Origin: Lophium mytilinum
Lineage: Eukaryota; Ascomycota; Dothideomycetes; Mytilinidiales; Mytilinidiaceae
Assembly (NCBI GenBank): GCA_010093605.1
Contig: MU004192.1
Span: 571,774 to 635,773, forward strand
DNA: 64,000 nt
Reading direction: 5' to 3'
The translations under genes were made by a program, and so were the position numbers. Positions 30,350 to 43,131 of the stretch are shown in pieces. The notes under the pieces were generated by a model that worked only from the letters and a program-made list of their open reading frames with translations, was not told where the DNA came from and searched no databases. Every line of letters begins with the position of its first letter. The stretch's first letter is position 1.

Positions 30350-33300
30350 TTAGGTGGTAACAGCTCGAAGCTGACCAAGATTCCAGACCTCGAAGTTATC
30401 GGGGTTCCCATTGCGGTCAAATGAGCCATCCCCAGCACCCGATTTCGCGTGGTAGGATCGGTAGTTACTTGCAACATACAGGACAACCCCGAAAGACAGC
30501 AGGTGAACACCACGGTCAGCGAGCAGCTGTTGTTCGTCCATGGGCAACTGCATAGTACGCAATTGGAAATATGACTTAAGGTTCGCGCAGTCCAGCAGCC
30601 TCAGAGCTATGGTAACAATGCGCGCGTCCGATAAGGAGGCTCGTTCCTGGGCCTCATATTCCGTTTCCAACAAGTTCATATACTGTATAGCATTCCTGAG
30701 GTCATTGGCAGTGGGGTTCATTTCATATTCACTCCCTGGATCGAATGCTGTATGGGGGACCGGAGCGTAGGATGGGGAATTGGAGATTTGGTTTGCGATC
30801 TGATTTAAGCCGTCATTCGGGCTTTGGTCGGTCCTACTTTGGAAATTCCACTCTGCTTGTAGACCGTTGGTTGATCCAGCTAGCGGGGCAGCAGTGGGTG
30901 GCATATCCCACTGAGAATTCCCTGTGGAAAGCTGGACGTAATAGAACTCGCAGTACCTTTCCAAAGACAGTGTAAGCGCGTGTTCTTCCAGGTGGTAGGT
31001 TAAAGGTAGCGGATTGCGGACTCTGTGGAAGATGATACGAAATAGAGACTTACAAATCGTCCCATTGAGCTACCCAGCCTAACGGTACCTTGGGAACTGC
31101 CTGTATTCTACTCTTGGGAATGGTTTTCGGAGCGTTCAAAGAAACTTCGTGCTCTTGACTTCGGGGTCCGGGTGATTCTTGTCGTGCCATCACCAGCCTT
31201 TTCTTGTTTTGCCGCTCAAGAAGGAGTAATTGCGCCTGATAGTTTTTCAGTGGAATCCACTCGTCAGCCCAGTCTCGGTTACATTTCATGCAACTGTTTC
31301 CGCTCTCGAACAGGAACTGGGGGCGGCAATAGCAAACTTCGTGTTGCCGAACGTGACAGTCATAACAGCTAAAGCTTTGACCTTCTCCCTCCACAGGAAA
31401 CCCCATTATCACTTCTGTTGCTAGCTCTATCGCCCGCTGGTGGTTGGTACATTCGGAGATAGCTTCTACTGACGCTGCGCTCACGCTGAGCCACCCGGCG
31501 ACTATCAAATATACCTCTAAGCAAAGACGTCGGTGTTTGGAGCTTGGATCCTCTTCTATCGCCAATAAGGCAAGTTCCATAGATAAGGGATCCTGTTCCA
31601 GTGATTCATTTGGTGAGTCAGTAAGGATAGGCGGAGGCACATTTGGGGCCGATGTTGACTGGCGTGCTGCTACTTCTTCGTGCGTTGATGTTCGAAATGC
31701 GCCATCCCTTTTGGTTCCGAGCAATATACCCTCATTCGTCCCAGATGAATGGTGCTCGTCAGTCCAACTGGAATACTGCGACGCAACGGAAGTCACAGAC
31801 GACATGGCATTGATGATTGATGGCTTTTGCAGGATTCGGGGGAAGGGTGTCCAATTTTCTGAGCCCGTGACAGTGGCCTGCATGTTTGAGGCTGACACTA
31901 CTCGTCGTGTTGTTTCGTCTTCAAGGGACGAAGTCGTCCTAGCCGTCCGGCGGATGCTCGGTGGAATCGCAGGTGCGATAACCTTGTGGTTCTCCCTCAC
32001 GTGTCGTTGAAGAGCTTTCAGCGAAGCGAAAGTAAGACCATAGTTGCAGTTCGAGTCACTACAAGCAAGTCTTGGGGTATGGCATCGTTCGTGCTGTAGC
32101 CGAAGTTCATCGCTTGTAAATCCAGTCGTAGATTGAACGCAGCCAGGAAAACGACAAGTAAAAGCTGTTGAGCCATAAGTTGCTTTGAAGAACGTGAGCT
32201 CAGCCGGAGTGAGGCCAGGGAATGTCGTGGAGCGGAGTAAAAGCTGGACTCTCCTTTGGTAGCTGTGTAGGGTGTCACTGAAAGGTGTCGGATCCTTCAC
32301 AGGCGTCGCTACGTAGCCTTGAAACTGCAATCAGTAGTGATCACGAGGGAAATATGAGTCGAATCAGCTTTTGGACATACCATCTACGCCATCCTCGGAC
32401 TCAGACTGTGGACGGCGTCGATATCGGAGCAGCTGGCGAGCCATTCCGAAGGTCTCGGGCTGTGATTTCAGTAGAGACAAGCGAGCGTCGTCGTCGGCAT
32501 CTAATCTGAGTGCTTCATGGTCGTGTGAGTAAGATTGGGTGCCCAGAACACGGCTTTGATATCTTTTATGGAGAGCCACTAGAACGCTGACTTTCTTGTC
32601 AAGTATGACCGGATTTGATTGGCGCGAGACCTGTCGAGCTTGGGTGTAACATAGTAAGTGCTCCAACCAGTACTCGACAGCGTACAAATGCAAACCATTA
32701 AAGCCTTTGCCAACATTGACGGTACGCTCGTCTTCAGAAATGCGACCATTGATCAAATTGATTCCCTGGAGCATGTAGGTGACGCAAGAGAGCGTCAAAT
32801 TATACTCCGCTCTCTCTGTGTGCAAAAATGGTCCACTCGATTCATGCAGGAAGTACCTTTTTAAAGTTAGCAGGGGAAGAATAGGCACAAATTTTCAGAG
32901 TAAACTTACTCGTGAACCGTGAAGTGAACGAACACGATGGTATTGTCTGGTCCATCTTCAATAAGGGGTCTGCAAAGTTGCAAAACTGTTTCTGGTAGTT
33001 TTGTTTTCTCGCTCAGAATAGTGTTACTGGCGGTGAGTGCTACAGCATCTTGGACCTCATACTTCTTGGGGGCGCGCTTTGCAAAAGTAATCCACTCAAG
33101 GATTCGAACGGCTTTGTCGTAATTTTGAGGACTGAAAGATTTTATCCGGAGGATGATTCTTTCGTAACTAGGCGTTTGATTAACCCGGGGCCGAGATCGA
33201 GAATATGCAGCTCAGACTCACAGCTCTGTCAGACCGACAGGGAACGCATCGATTGCAGTCCTTAATTCGTTGGCATTGTAAACGTCATCCTCCAAAATAT

Positions 33301-35088
33301 CCAGGACAAGTCTGACCCAAAGGAACATTCCTGTTGTGAAGTGTTAGCATTTTCCATATCGGTGGTTTTCTAGGCATAGTAGAGAGCTCATAACCTTTAG
33401 ATTTGTCTACAAGTCGTTTTTCAAAATCTTCCATGGTACTTGTATCGATGTTCAGTTCCCGAAACTTGGTTTGCATCTCTAAGAGCCGTTGTTTGGCAAA
33501 GGAGCCAATGGCGGCATCAACGGCCGTTGCCTCATCGTTCAGTGAGAGCGAGGGCTTCCTTGACAACACTGCGTTTATATGCCTCACATCCCTACTGACA
33601 ATGAGGATTGGGCAGGATTCGTACGTGACATTAGATGAGAATGCCAGGATATTTTTCAGGACATCTTTCTGTTCCGAATCCTGACATTCATCTAATCCAT
33701 CAATAATCATCCGAGGGCCTTGTATTGAAGCAAGAAGATTTGGAAGTAGACTTGTGAGCGCTTGCGTGGACGGCGTTTGGCCTGTGAGAACGTACTCATC
33801 ATACACGTAAGATGATAGGTTCTGGTGACGACGCAATACTTGAATAGCGAAAGACTTTAGTATCCTAGTCGATTGTTTGGACGTAGCGTTCGCGTAGCTA
33901 CAGAAGTAGAAAAGTACGCTGGATTGACCGTCTTGTCGAAGGAATTGAATCAGTTTAGAGCAAAGCACACTCTTACCGGAGCCCGGCTTTCCTTTCAGCC
34001 ACAGTATGGGCTTGTTTCCTTGTGTTCTCAACCAGTTCTTCACGGGCAATCTACTTAGGATCCACTCAGCCGTGTTTGGGTAACAGGAACCCAAGAGTTG
34101 ATCAAGCCGATTCTCCTGTTCGTCTTGTGCGTCTTGGTCGGCGGTTCGATCTCCAAGCCAACTTAGAACGTGACGATACTGGGCCGCGGACATCTCAGTC
34201 TCTCGCTTTTTCGCTTCTCGAGCCGCCCGTTCTCTCCACTCTCTCGCTTCTGCGATTGATAGTGCATTGGCCTCTCGATCGACCAAGTCTGAATGTCGTG
34301 CAAGGCTTTCAAGTATGCATTTGAAGCGGTTATCAAATCTTCCCCATGACGAAAGAAAGAAGCACTTCCATGCTAAGTAGCTGTTAGCCTCGTGTTGCAG
34401 TCCGACGATCAGTCTACGTACAAGGTTTTCGGAAGAACTCATAGGCACGACAATGGAACTCTAAGATGTCTGCATAAGCTACAGCGAGTACCTGCTGGAA
34501 TTAAGGGTTCCCTCGAAAAGCCTGGCTTAAGCGATCGAAACGAGGTAGATTCTCTGCAATCTGGGAATATGCGGAAATGAGTCTTTCAAACGCTGTAGTG
34601 AAATCAGATGCCAACTGGGGTTATCGATTAGTGAGAAATAGAGGACGACTGCACAGAGGAAGCAGACTAAGAAGATGCGAAGAAGATTGTTGTACCTGTA
34701 TCATGAGTTTGATGGGCGCCTGGATGTCAAACGGTTAACTTTTTACTTGACACGGCGAGAATTTCCGTACCCATATCCACGGCAAATAAGGGGTGCCATT
34801 ACACAAGACTTCAACAACTTTAGAATATTTTTCTAGCCCATCTAGCAAAGGCTGTATCCGCTTCATGTTGCGAAGGCACTGCCTAGCCGCAAGTTGCCTT
34901 TCGATGTCTTTCGCGGCGTCTCGCACATCCTGCAGACCGGTCGTTCCGAAGACGTGTACATCATTAGCAGACGACTTTTTGACTGTGCTCTCGAAACCTT
35001 GGAATGCCGATTGAAAGGTCCGCCGAGCTTGTGGTGCGAGTGATGGTTGAGAGGTTGAGGGAGCGGCTGAGTGGACCGAGCTTGCCAT
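30350..35088 (-). pseudogene. NLR-like NACHT protein with C2H2 zinc fingers and WW domain, one in-frame stop
   Basis: Nine exons (minus): 35088-34771, 34720-34697, 34614-34422, 34372-33395, 33330-33222, 33167-32910, 32856-~32381, ~32317-31054, 30956-30350; about 1,408 codon positions. The helical N-terminus (DVRDAAKDIERQLAARQC; VLCNGTPYLPWIW; APIKLMIQ) is typical of fungal STAND proteins. NACHT has Walker A LWLKGKPGSGKS and Walker B RMIIDGLDECQD. A winged-helix-like part follows (ILEWITFAKRAP; FVHFTVHEYF). Next come Cys/His fingers (FTCRFPGC...H..CH; LACSDSNCNYG...H...H) and a Cys-rich patch (SCYDCHVRQHEVCYC). A WW domain comes last: PLGWVAQWDD...YYVQL...SQWDMPP, split by an intron. The TAA at 34501-34503 interrupts the conserved N-terminal region and no intron removes it. 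Unless it is a sequence error the gene is broken or starts downstream. The exon 7/8 junction is uncertain. Family role: nucleotide-dependent signalling, often non-self recognition. Confidence 0.8.
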
Positions 35089-35518
35089 GCCGACGCTGTG
35101 TCCGAGGTCGTCGCCGCGGGGATGAGGGAGATCAGCTTGCCTAGGGTACACGTAGGCAGAAATAGCTTGAAGACGCAAAGAAGGGGCTCTTGAGCTGAAG
35201 TTAAAGCTGTTTCTTGTAGATCATTGCGAGAATGCCTCGTCACAGAGGCAACGTCCTTCTGCTGGCAAGGCAGACGCGGGTTTCATGCAGGTGGCATCCG
35301 CCTTGTTGGCGCAGCTTCACCCCAAGCCTCAGCCTCATGGCTTGTGTCCCCAAAAAGAAATCGGGGAGCTGGACTGAACGTTGATTACCTAGGCGGATAA
35401 CAAAAATGGGAAGCTGCTCGAGCCGTAGGATATGGAGGGCAAGGTTTGTTGATTTCCCGCAAGATAGTTACCAAGCATAGAGTACTGATCGAGTCGAAAA
35501 CAGGCTCACACCCGAACG
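35089..35518. promoter_or_regulatory. 430-bp divergent promoter between NLR-like gene and SNF2 helicase
   Basis: Both start codons face away from this interval. Frames across it (for example 34863-35243 minus) look non-coding. No TATA box stands out, and shared control is only a possibility. Confidence 0.5.
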
Positions 35519-38500
35519 ATGAGTCTGGATCCCGCTGCTCAAGCAAACCTGCCCATCGAACAGGCACTTCCTGTCCGCCCTGCGAACGATACATTGCTCT
35601 GGCAGCTTTCTGACGCCTCTTACACGGACGAGACTTCCCCTTTCGATGAGTACTCGCAACACCATCCCAAGCGCCGTCGGCTAGACAACAATGATCTTCG
35701 TGAGCGTAGATCAGGAGGTCGGGATACACAATCATGGGCACAAAGAAGGGTAGATCAGCGTAGCTATCCTGTAGCTGTATCTGCCGTGGTTCACTCCTCC
35801 GTGGCCTTTGCTTCCACATGGTCTTGCGTCTCAGAAAACGACTCCAGTCTTCCAGGCTTCAACAATCATGCCTTTGTGCCCGGGAAAGAAAACAGTCAGT
35901 TCAATGACGTTGAAACGAGCACGGGGTCATACTCCGTTCTTGAAGACCTTGGTTCGGTGTCCCCAATGACACCACAGCGTCCGTCATCCGGAGCCCATCG
36001 GATTCAAACGCCTATCAATTATGACTATGGGGTACAAGTTCCTTCTAGAAACACTGCCAATTGGGGTGCAAGGTACCCAGGAACCTCATGCCCGGTTTCT
36101 TATAATCTTATTCTATCCCCAGGTCCCGTAGATTCATCTGTCAGTCTCGCTGGGAAGCTTGAACCACCGCCATCATTGCAACCTAACGTCCAAAATGTAG
36201 ACGATGACATTTGCTATGGCATGGTAAGAGGCTGATTTCCTATTTTCTTATGTCTCAATTCATGTCCGCCATCCTCTACTCTGGGGCTATCGATCAATAT
36301 GCGTGGTAGCAAATGCAGATGGCCAGGTTCGTGTATTGTGAGACCCATGGACTGAGAAGCGACCACCCTGTCTTAGATATGGCTAACAACGTCCAAAAGA
36401 TCGCAAATCTCGATGCCAGATTTCCGTCGACCGCGTTGCCAAACAGTTCTTCGTACATTCCTGTCGGAATTTCCGTTGCAGGGCATCCCTACCTGCTTAG
36501 AAATCATTCCGTAGAAGGCCTTCTGGGTCCGCGCGAAGCGCAAATTCTCCAAACCCTCTCGAAGGACGAACAAATCGACCTTGAGCTAGCCATTTCAGCC
36601 CAGTCGGAAAGGTCTACGAAGCATACAGTCAGAGGAGTGGTCCAACGGTCCCTGAAGACAATAATTTACGGCCCTGCAAGCCTATCCGACGAAGTCGGCG
36701 AGTTTTTGCAAGCTTGCAACGTTTACTTGCAAGATCCAATTGGATGTCATCGGAACGTTCGGTATCGTAACCCCCATCGTTTGTCTAGCTTAGACGATGA
36801 CGGCCCGATGACATTTGACTTTCAATCGTCACATACTCAGTTACAACTGACTGACGTTGATGATGAACACGACCTCCTTGAAGCTCTGAACGCTCCGACG
36901 AACTTGCCCGAGACAGAGTCACCTCTACAGCTCGAAACACCTTTACTACAGTAAGACAACTGGACACCCTGTTAGCAGAAGTGATTTGACATTCCAATAG
37001 ACACCAGAAACAAGCTTTGCATTTCATGATTTGTCGAGAGCTAGGCTGGTCCCTAAAAGACGCACGCAAAGACGTTTGGACCCAGGAAAATTCAGGCATG
37101 TCGACAGTATACAGAAACAACATCACTGGTAGAGCGCAAGCACATCCACCGCCCAAGTTTTCCGGTGGTATTCTTGCAGACCCAATGGGACTTGGAAAGT
37201 CTTTGACTGTGATATCGCTCATCGTTAATGATGTTCTGGCATCGCAGAGAGGAGGATTTGGGGTGTTAGATAACTCGGCATCTTGGTCTGACGCTCAGAC
37301 CACGATGGACGCAACACTGCTTGTGGTACCACTCCCCCGTAGGTGACCTTGCTTTCTCATATATTAAAAAGCTCGCTAAACTCCTAGTAATAACCATGTG
37401 GGAAGAGCAATTTCAGAGGTATGAGAACACAACATTCTCCGTGAATAGTTGCTGACTTTCCAGACACTGTAAACAAGGTCTACTAGTTGTCCGGCGGCAT
37501 CATAGTACCAAGCGCCTCAACAATATTCTCCAATTGCAGAGACCTAATGTCGTCATTACAACCTATCAAACCATCGAGTCCGAATGGAGGAAAGGAATGA
37601 ACTCAGAGCAGAGCTTAATATTCTCAACTCGTTGGAAGCGACTTGTTCTAGATGAAGGTATTACAACCTGATGACTTCGCCTTCTTCTTTCCTTTGCTGA
37701 TTTCATAGCCCACTACGTACGGGACAATAGTACCAATACTTTCAAAGCTGTCTCTTCAATCAACGCGGTTTCACGATGGGCTGTGACCGGAACTCCTCTA
37801 CAGAATCGACTCACGGACATCGCGGCTTTGTTGCAGCTTTTGCGCGTCTACCCCTATGATGATCCAGCATGTTTCAATTCGGACTTCATCGAAACGTGGA
37901 AATCGGGGCAACCTACCGTAGCTCTTGAACGTCTTAAGCTTCTACTTCGGTACACTCTCTTGCGTCGGTCTAAAAGTACCGTCGACCTTCCCTCTCGATC
38001 AAACAAGATCTCTCTTTTGAGATTCAGCAGCTCAGAACACTCAGTCTATGAGGCATCTAGAACGAAGGTCGTACGTGCACTGCATAATGCCCTACCGTCT
38101 CACGGAGCGATAGCCTCTCAAACGACCTACCTCAACGTTCTCCAGCAGATCCACGACCTCCGCTTAATATGTAATCTGGGAGTCCATCGGCAATCTACTT
38201 CTACCCGGAAATCAAACAAGACCATGATTCGAGAAGGGCTCGAGTGGAATACTGCGACAGCTCAAAAGACCTTTGAGTCTTTGACAGCTGTTGGAGAAGT
38301 CTCATGTGCTCATTGTGGCTTAGACGTTGAAACTGATGAGGCCATGGAGACGGACTCCGTGAACTTGAGACTGGGTGCTCCCTATGGTGCTCATCTGTCT
38401 CGATGTCTCAAAGTGATATGCCCCAGTTGCGTTCAGCAACGTCGGGATTTTTCTAATGGGGCATTCGGATCTATATGTGGCCATAACCCATCTTGTCACT

Positions 38501-39312
38501 TGGTGCCGGTGTCTCGAAGTCCATCCACGAATGGCTCTTCTGGCCGATCAACGCCTTCCAACACAGCTTTTGAGCCACCTCAAGAAGACCTACCGACGAA
38601 GATTAGAGCACTTGTGACAGACTTGCAAAGTCTTTCTCGAGACGTGAAGAGGTGAGACCAAACTTGAAACATGCTCAGATTGCTTAAACTAACACGAAAA
38701 GCGTGGTGTTCTCATACTGGGCTTCCACTCTAGATCTGATCGAACGAGGGCTTGAAACCAACGGTATCCAGTACGTTAGATTCGACGGAAAGCTCTCGCC
38801 GGAGGCTCGCCACCTTGTTTTGGAGAAATTTAGACGCGATGCTAGCATCACGGTCATTCTCATGACCATTACTTGCGCATCAGTCGGGTGAATAGAGAGA
38901 TATCCGTCACATTCAATAGAGGCTGCTAACACTGCCCAGTCTTGATATCACTGCAGCTTCCCGCGCTTATATCATGGAGCCGCAATGGAACCCAACGGTT
39001 GAAGAACAGGCCCTCGCCCGCATCCACCGGATGGGCCAGACCAAGGATGTAACGACGGTCCGTTTCGTTATGGAGGGTTCTTTTGAGCAGGTCCAGGACC
39101 CTCTCTGTGGGTTTGGTGAATGTTTGCTGACACATCGTAGCGTGTGAGGGATATACAACATAAGAAAACGGAGTTGGCGGAGCTCTTGCTATCTGAGAAG
39201 CCTTACCAGGCAGGAAACGGGATTGGAAGGCTTCAGGTGAGTGCTGCCGTCTGACTTTGTCAAGTGTGACTTTACTAAGAGCTGCCAGTACCTCCAATCT
39301 TTGCTCAAATAA
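35519..39312 (+). CDS. SNF2-family DNA-dependent ATPase/helicase with RING-like insert (Rad5/Uls1 type)
   Basis: Ten exons: 35519-36223, 36310 (or 36319)-36950, 37001-37338, 37388-37418, 37464-37657, 37709-38651, 38702-38887, 38940-39090, 39141-39236, 39289-39312; about 1,102 aa, phases consistent throughout. The disordered N-terminus has HPKRRRLD, a possible NLS. Motif I is GGILADPMGLGKS (Pro where Glu is usual); Ia is LLVVPLPLITMWEEQ; motif II is LDEAHYVRD; motif III is VTGTPLQNRL. A Cys/His RING-like segment (CAHCGLD...CLKVICPSC) sits between the ATPase lobes. The C-lobe has SVVFSYWASTLDLIE, RFDGKLSPEAR, and motif VI ALARIHRMGQTKDVTTVRF. Such proteins remodel chromatin or act in DNA-damage tolerance/SUMO-targeted ubiquitylation. 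The RING is less regular than in Rad5, so E3 activity is uncertain. The exons are short and numerous compared with neighbours. Confidence 0.88.
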
Positions 39313-40324
39313 GGAAAGCATTGTGGGTTGAAGAAAGTGGATGAGAGGCTCTCTAATACGCACTGTATATACGGAGTCCATACCTTAGGCCCTTGCTCAC
39401 TCTAGGCGGCGTTCTAAATGCGACTCGACCACTGGACAGCTCTTCCTGCATTTTGGAAGACATTTTAATGCATGCTGTGGTGTAATTTACCAGGGTTATT
39501 GGGATTTCCATGACTCGTGAAGTTTGTACCTGATTTTTTTCCAGATCCTGTCAAACATACATCTAAATCGCCGAATTGATTGGCATTCATTGTCGACCGC
39601 GAGTGCATCAAGACCGAATGATGCCTCACGGCCAACTCATACTTCATGCATGCAAGGCTTTGCAGGGCGTCCAATCATCATATCGCTAGAATATCCTCCA
39701 TTGGAAACTATAGGTACTAAATTTCGCGTCAAAGGGAGGACTAGAGCCCAACCAAAACGACTCCATGATTTGTCGATGCCCAAAGGCTCGGGGGCCCGTG
39801 CGTGAAGTTAACTCCACCGTCGGCAGAGCCTCGCCTCATCTCACGGATCATCCCTCACCAGTCCTGCCATTTGACTACATCAACAGATCTTGCGAAGGTA
39901 ATCTGAACAGCCTCACGAAAGGCCTTATTGTGGTCGGGAGTGCCTGTATGCAGACGTGGCGTCATGATAGCTACCAATTGTAGCGGCCATCAAGCAATTG
40001 AAACAGCTTCCGCGGCGCCACGCCTGAACATCCTCAATGCCGCTGGCATTTCAGCTACTGGGAGCGAGGCCCAGCATCTGCATTATACTTCGCAATGCAG
40101 TAGCACGCGCATTGCATGCATTCTCTCTTGTGGTGCTGAAGTACCAGTATATTACTTCATGCTCTACTTCCATCTAGTCCCTTCCGTTTACCGCTCACAG
40201 GAAGCTCTGCCAGGACAGTGTTGTAACTTCATTTGGTATCATTGGTCTAGGTCTCTTATCATGGCGCTCATTGGTCTATTTCTTTCACTTTAGCTACCTA
40301 GCTTAAGCGTCCAGTCGTTCCAGG
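39313..40324. other. 1-kb intergenic
   Basis: Frames here (for example 39928-40293 plus, 121 codons) have no motif and are Cys/Ser-rich by chance. Apart from the promoter of the next gene I see nothing. Confidence 0.5.
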
Positions 40325-42113
40325 ATGGCTAGCTCGGATCAACCCCATCAGACAAAGCGAGTATGGCCAAACACCCAACCGCCCAGTGGGCCTTACTCAG
40401 CTTATCAGCCCTTCGCCAACCACGAACTGCCTCTCCGGCCCAGAGATCGGAAACCGTCGGCCTTGGACATTGTAAAAGCTCAACCGGTATTCAAAAGCTA
40501 TTTTCAAAAGTATGGAGCCGAAGAGCTCGTGAAAGGCATGGAACTAGCGAAGAAACCAGACCTCATGCATGTCCTACGCAGATATGGCGCTGAAGAGATT
40601 GCTATTGGCCTGAATTTTGCTGAACATGACACTTCTTCTTTGGACTTCTTCGATGCGTTCAAAGATTTTGAGCATAGCCAGATTTTAGAATGCCACCGTG
40701 CCATCAACCATAGCAATGGTACGAGCTTTTCCAATAGCAAAGCACGTACGGAGTGTTGATTAGTGCACAGTGCAATTAGGTTACCAACCTCACGACTTGG
40801 GGTACACCTTCTCCTCGTTTCCCAGGAGCTCAACTTCATATCAATTACCTTCCAATCAGCCCCCGAATGTCAGCCTGGGTCCTGACGGATCCACCAGTCA
40901 CGAGATATCGATGCCAATGGAAATATCCACGTCCAATCAGAAGCATTTCCGTCCCCACAAACACGTATCAAACCGTTCATCAGAAGCCGTATACGACTCA
41001 CCAGCAGCTTCAACGCCGGCGTCAACTTCTTACAGCCGAATAAATCACAACAGGACTAGTAAGCCAAAGGACTGGGCCTGTACATACTGTGGGAAGGAAT
41101 TTGCGGAAGCTGGATACTGTTTGAATCATGAAAAGACCCATCATAATCAGGAAATGAACTGGAGCTGTCCACACTGCCAATGCGACTTTCCAACCAAAAA
41201 CGGCTGTGAACGCCACCACAACAAGCATCACGAGGACGAGTCGATCACTTATACGGATTGCAAAATCAGAGGGAAGCCAAGACCAGACTCGAAGCCAAAG
41301 ACTGCATGCGCATGTCCCTATTGTGGCCATTTGTTTGAAGGTGCTACTAGCTTTAATGACCGCTGCCTGCATTTAGAGGAAGACCATTACAAAGCCGAAC
41401 CGAGGATGAAGAAAAGCAACTTAGATTACTCCAGGATGATTCAAAGCTTACTACGTCGCCGTGAGCTCTTCAGCCGCTGGGCGCAAGCACTAGCTACTCT
41501 TAAAGAAAGCCATACGTTGTCTTGGGATACGGAAGAAGCGAGAAGTCTACTCGAATCTCTTGAAACTGGCAACTTCCACCTAAAAGGTACCATTACACCT
41601 CTGCTAGGGCGTGTTTACGCTTCCGCTATCAAGACTGCGAGAATCCCGAGCCGGTTTCAATACGACAGCTCACACGCAGACGCGCTGTCGAGCTCTGCCA
41701 TCAATCAGCCTGTTCACCCTAGGTCTCTTACCTCCGAAGAACGACCGAGGTCTCCAGCTCAGAGCCAAAACCAATTTCCGCAAAGAGGACTGCCGAACAG
41801 TGATAGCAGCGGCTACACAGTCTCTGACATGCGTGCCAACTCGCGGACAAACCCTTCTTCTAACATCGGATTCCATCGTTCACAAATGGATCCCAGGCCG
41901 ACAAATACGCAGCCTGGAAGGATTTCTTACAATACATCAAGCCGCGGTATGTCTTCAACGCACATGCGTTCCGGCCGGCCTGATTCAGACGTCTCCGCTT
42001 CCTCGTCATTCCGAGCTCCAGGCCATTCTGACAACAATGGCAATACGAACTCGAGCAAACACGACGTCTTCATGGGATTTGATGATCAGAGTACCACATA
42101 TTACGGACTATAG
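40325..42113 (+). CDS. C2H2 zinc-finger protein
   Basis: Exons 40325-40718 and 40780-42113, phase 1, 61-bp intron, 575 aa. Three C2H2-type fingers lie in the centre: ACTYCGKEFAEAGYCLNHEK-THH, SCPHCQCDFPTKNGCERHHN-KHH, and a less regular CPYCGHLFEG...CLHLEEDHY. The N-terminal ~130 residues (FKSYFQKYGAEELVKGMELA, VLRRYGAEEIAIGLNF) contain two copies of an Y-G-A-E-E helix-like motif. The C-terminus is Ser/Pro/Asn-rich and disordered. A nuclear DNA-binding regulator is plausible, but the linker spacing is not that of well-known regulators and I cannot name an orthologue. Confidence 0.8.
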
Positions 42114-43131
42114 ATGCTCGTCCTCGCCTCATCCTAGAAACCTTGGCAACACCTACCGCAATGCTTCATGGCCCTGCTCAGATGAGTTTCGAGGCTTCGG
42201 CCATTGACCATATCCAGTGGCCTCCCGTCGGACTGCCTCCTATCAGAGTACTTTACTTAACTTAGACATTCTTCTCTGCTCCGTCGGCACGCATGAGTTT
42301 CCCCAAAAAAAATCGTGGCTGTATTATCTACTTCTTTCTCCCACATCTTTCAGTCCACTCAGGCCACCTGTCCTCACCACACAATATCAAAGCACGTCTC
42401 AAATATTATGTAGATAAGAAAAGTATAAGGTTGCGAGGAAAACCCTTTCTCGGGGTCAAAAACCTCCTATGTAGCCAAACCAAATCCACGAGAATCTTAT
42501 CCATCTGCGCATCGACTCCTACTAAGTATCTGTCGGGTTGAACCGCTGCGCCAAAGGAGTGATAAAAAGTGGGAATACATAACTGGGGAAGGGTCTAGAT
42601 AGCATAGTCCACAGAAGCCGGGTTTGTGCCTCGCATATACAGAGATATAGCGATACATGCAATAAGATCTTGATTTTAAGAAGTGGAAGGAGGGGATGCC
42701 CAAAGGCGAGGAAGAGAAGAGGGACGTGGGGAGGACGGGTACATATAGGTTTGTGCGCTAAGGGGATGCGTCAGTAGTGGTGAGTGGTAGGTTGGGGTTT
42801 CTACCATAGGTAGGCTCTTGATTACGAGACAAATAGCTGATTTTCATTATATTGCTATACGCATTGGCATAGGTATTAGTGCCGCAGCTGTGGGATTTAG
42901 GGCGATTCTTAATTCTAGTTATAATACGTTTTGGTTGTCGTTCTGAAATATACTGCGTATGGTACGGGTGGTCAAAGCACTTGGTGAATGAACATCGGCG
43001 TTCAACACTTTTTGGTTCTGCCAAGACCTTCCCCGTTCGAGCACCTGCAGACTGGCTTCGCGCGACTGTCGCATCATCGCGCTCGACACAGCAACATCAA
43101 CACCTTTCGCATCATGTAGATTCCTAGAAGT
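42114..43131. other. 1-kb intergenic
   Basis: This is the 3' flank of the zinc-finger gene and promoter of DLT1. Frames on both strands are short and motif-free. AT-rich around 42830-42960. Confidence 0.5.

Noticed and set aside
30350-35088. NLR-like locus read as several separate small genes
   Set aside because: Intron phases and conserved motifs join the frames into one protein in the order known for fungal NACHT-zinc finger proteins; only the TAA at 34501 breaks it.
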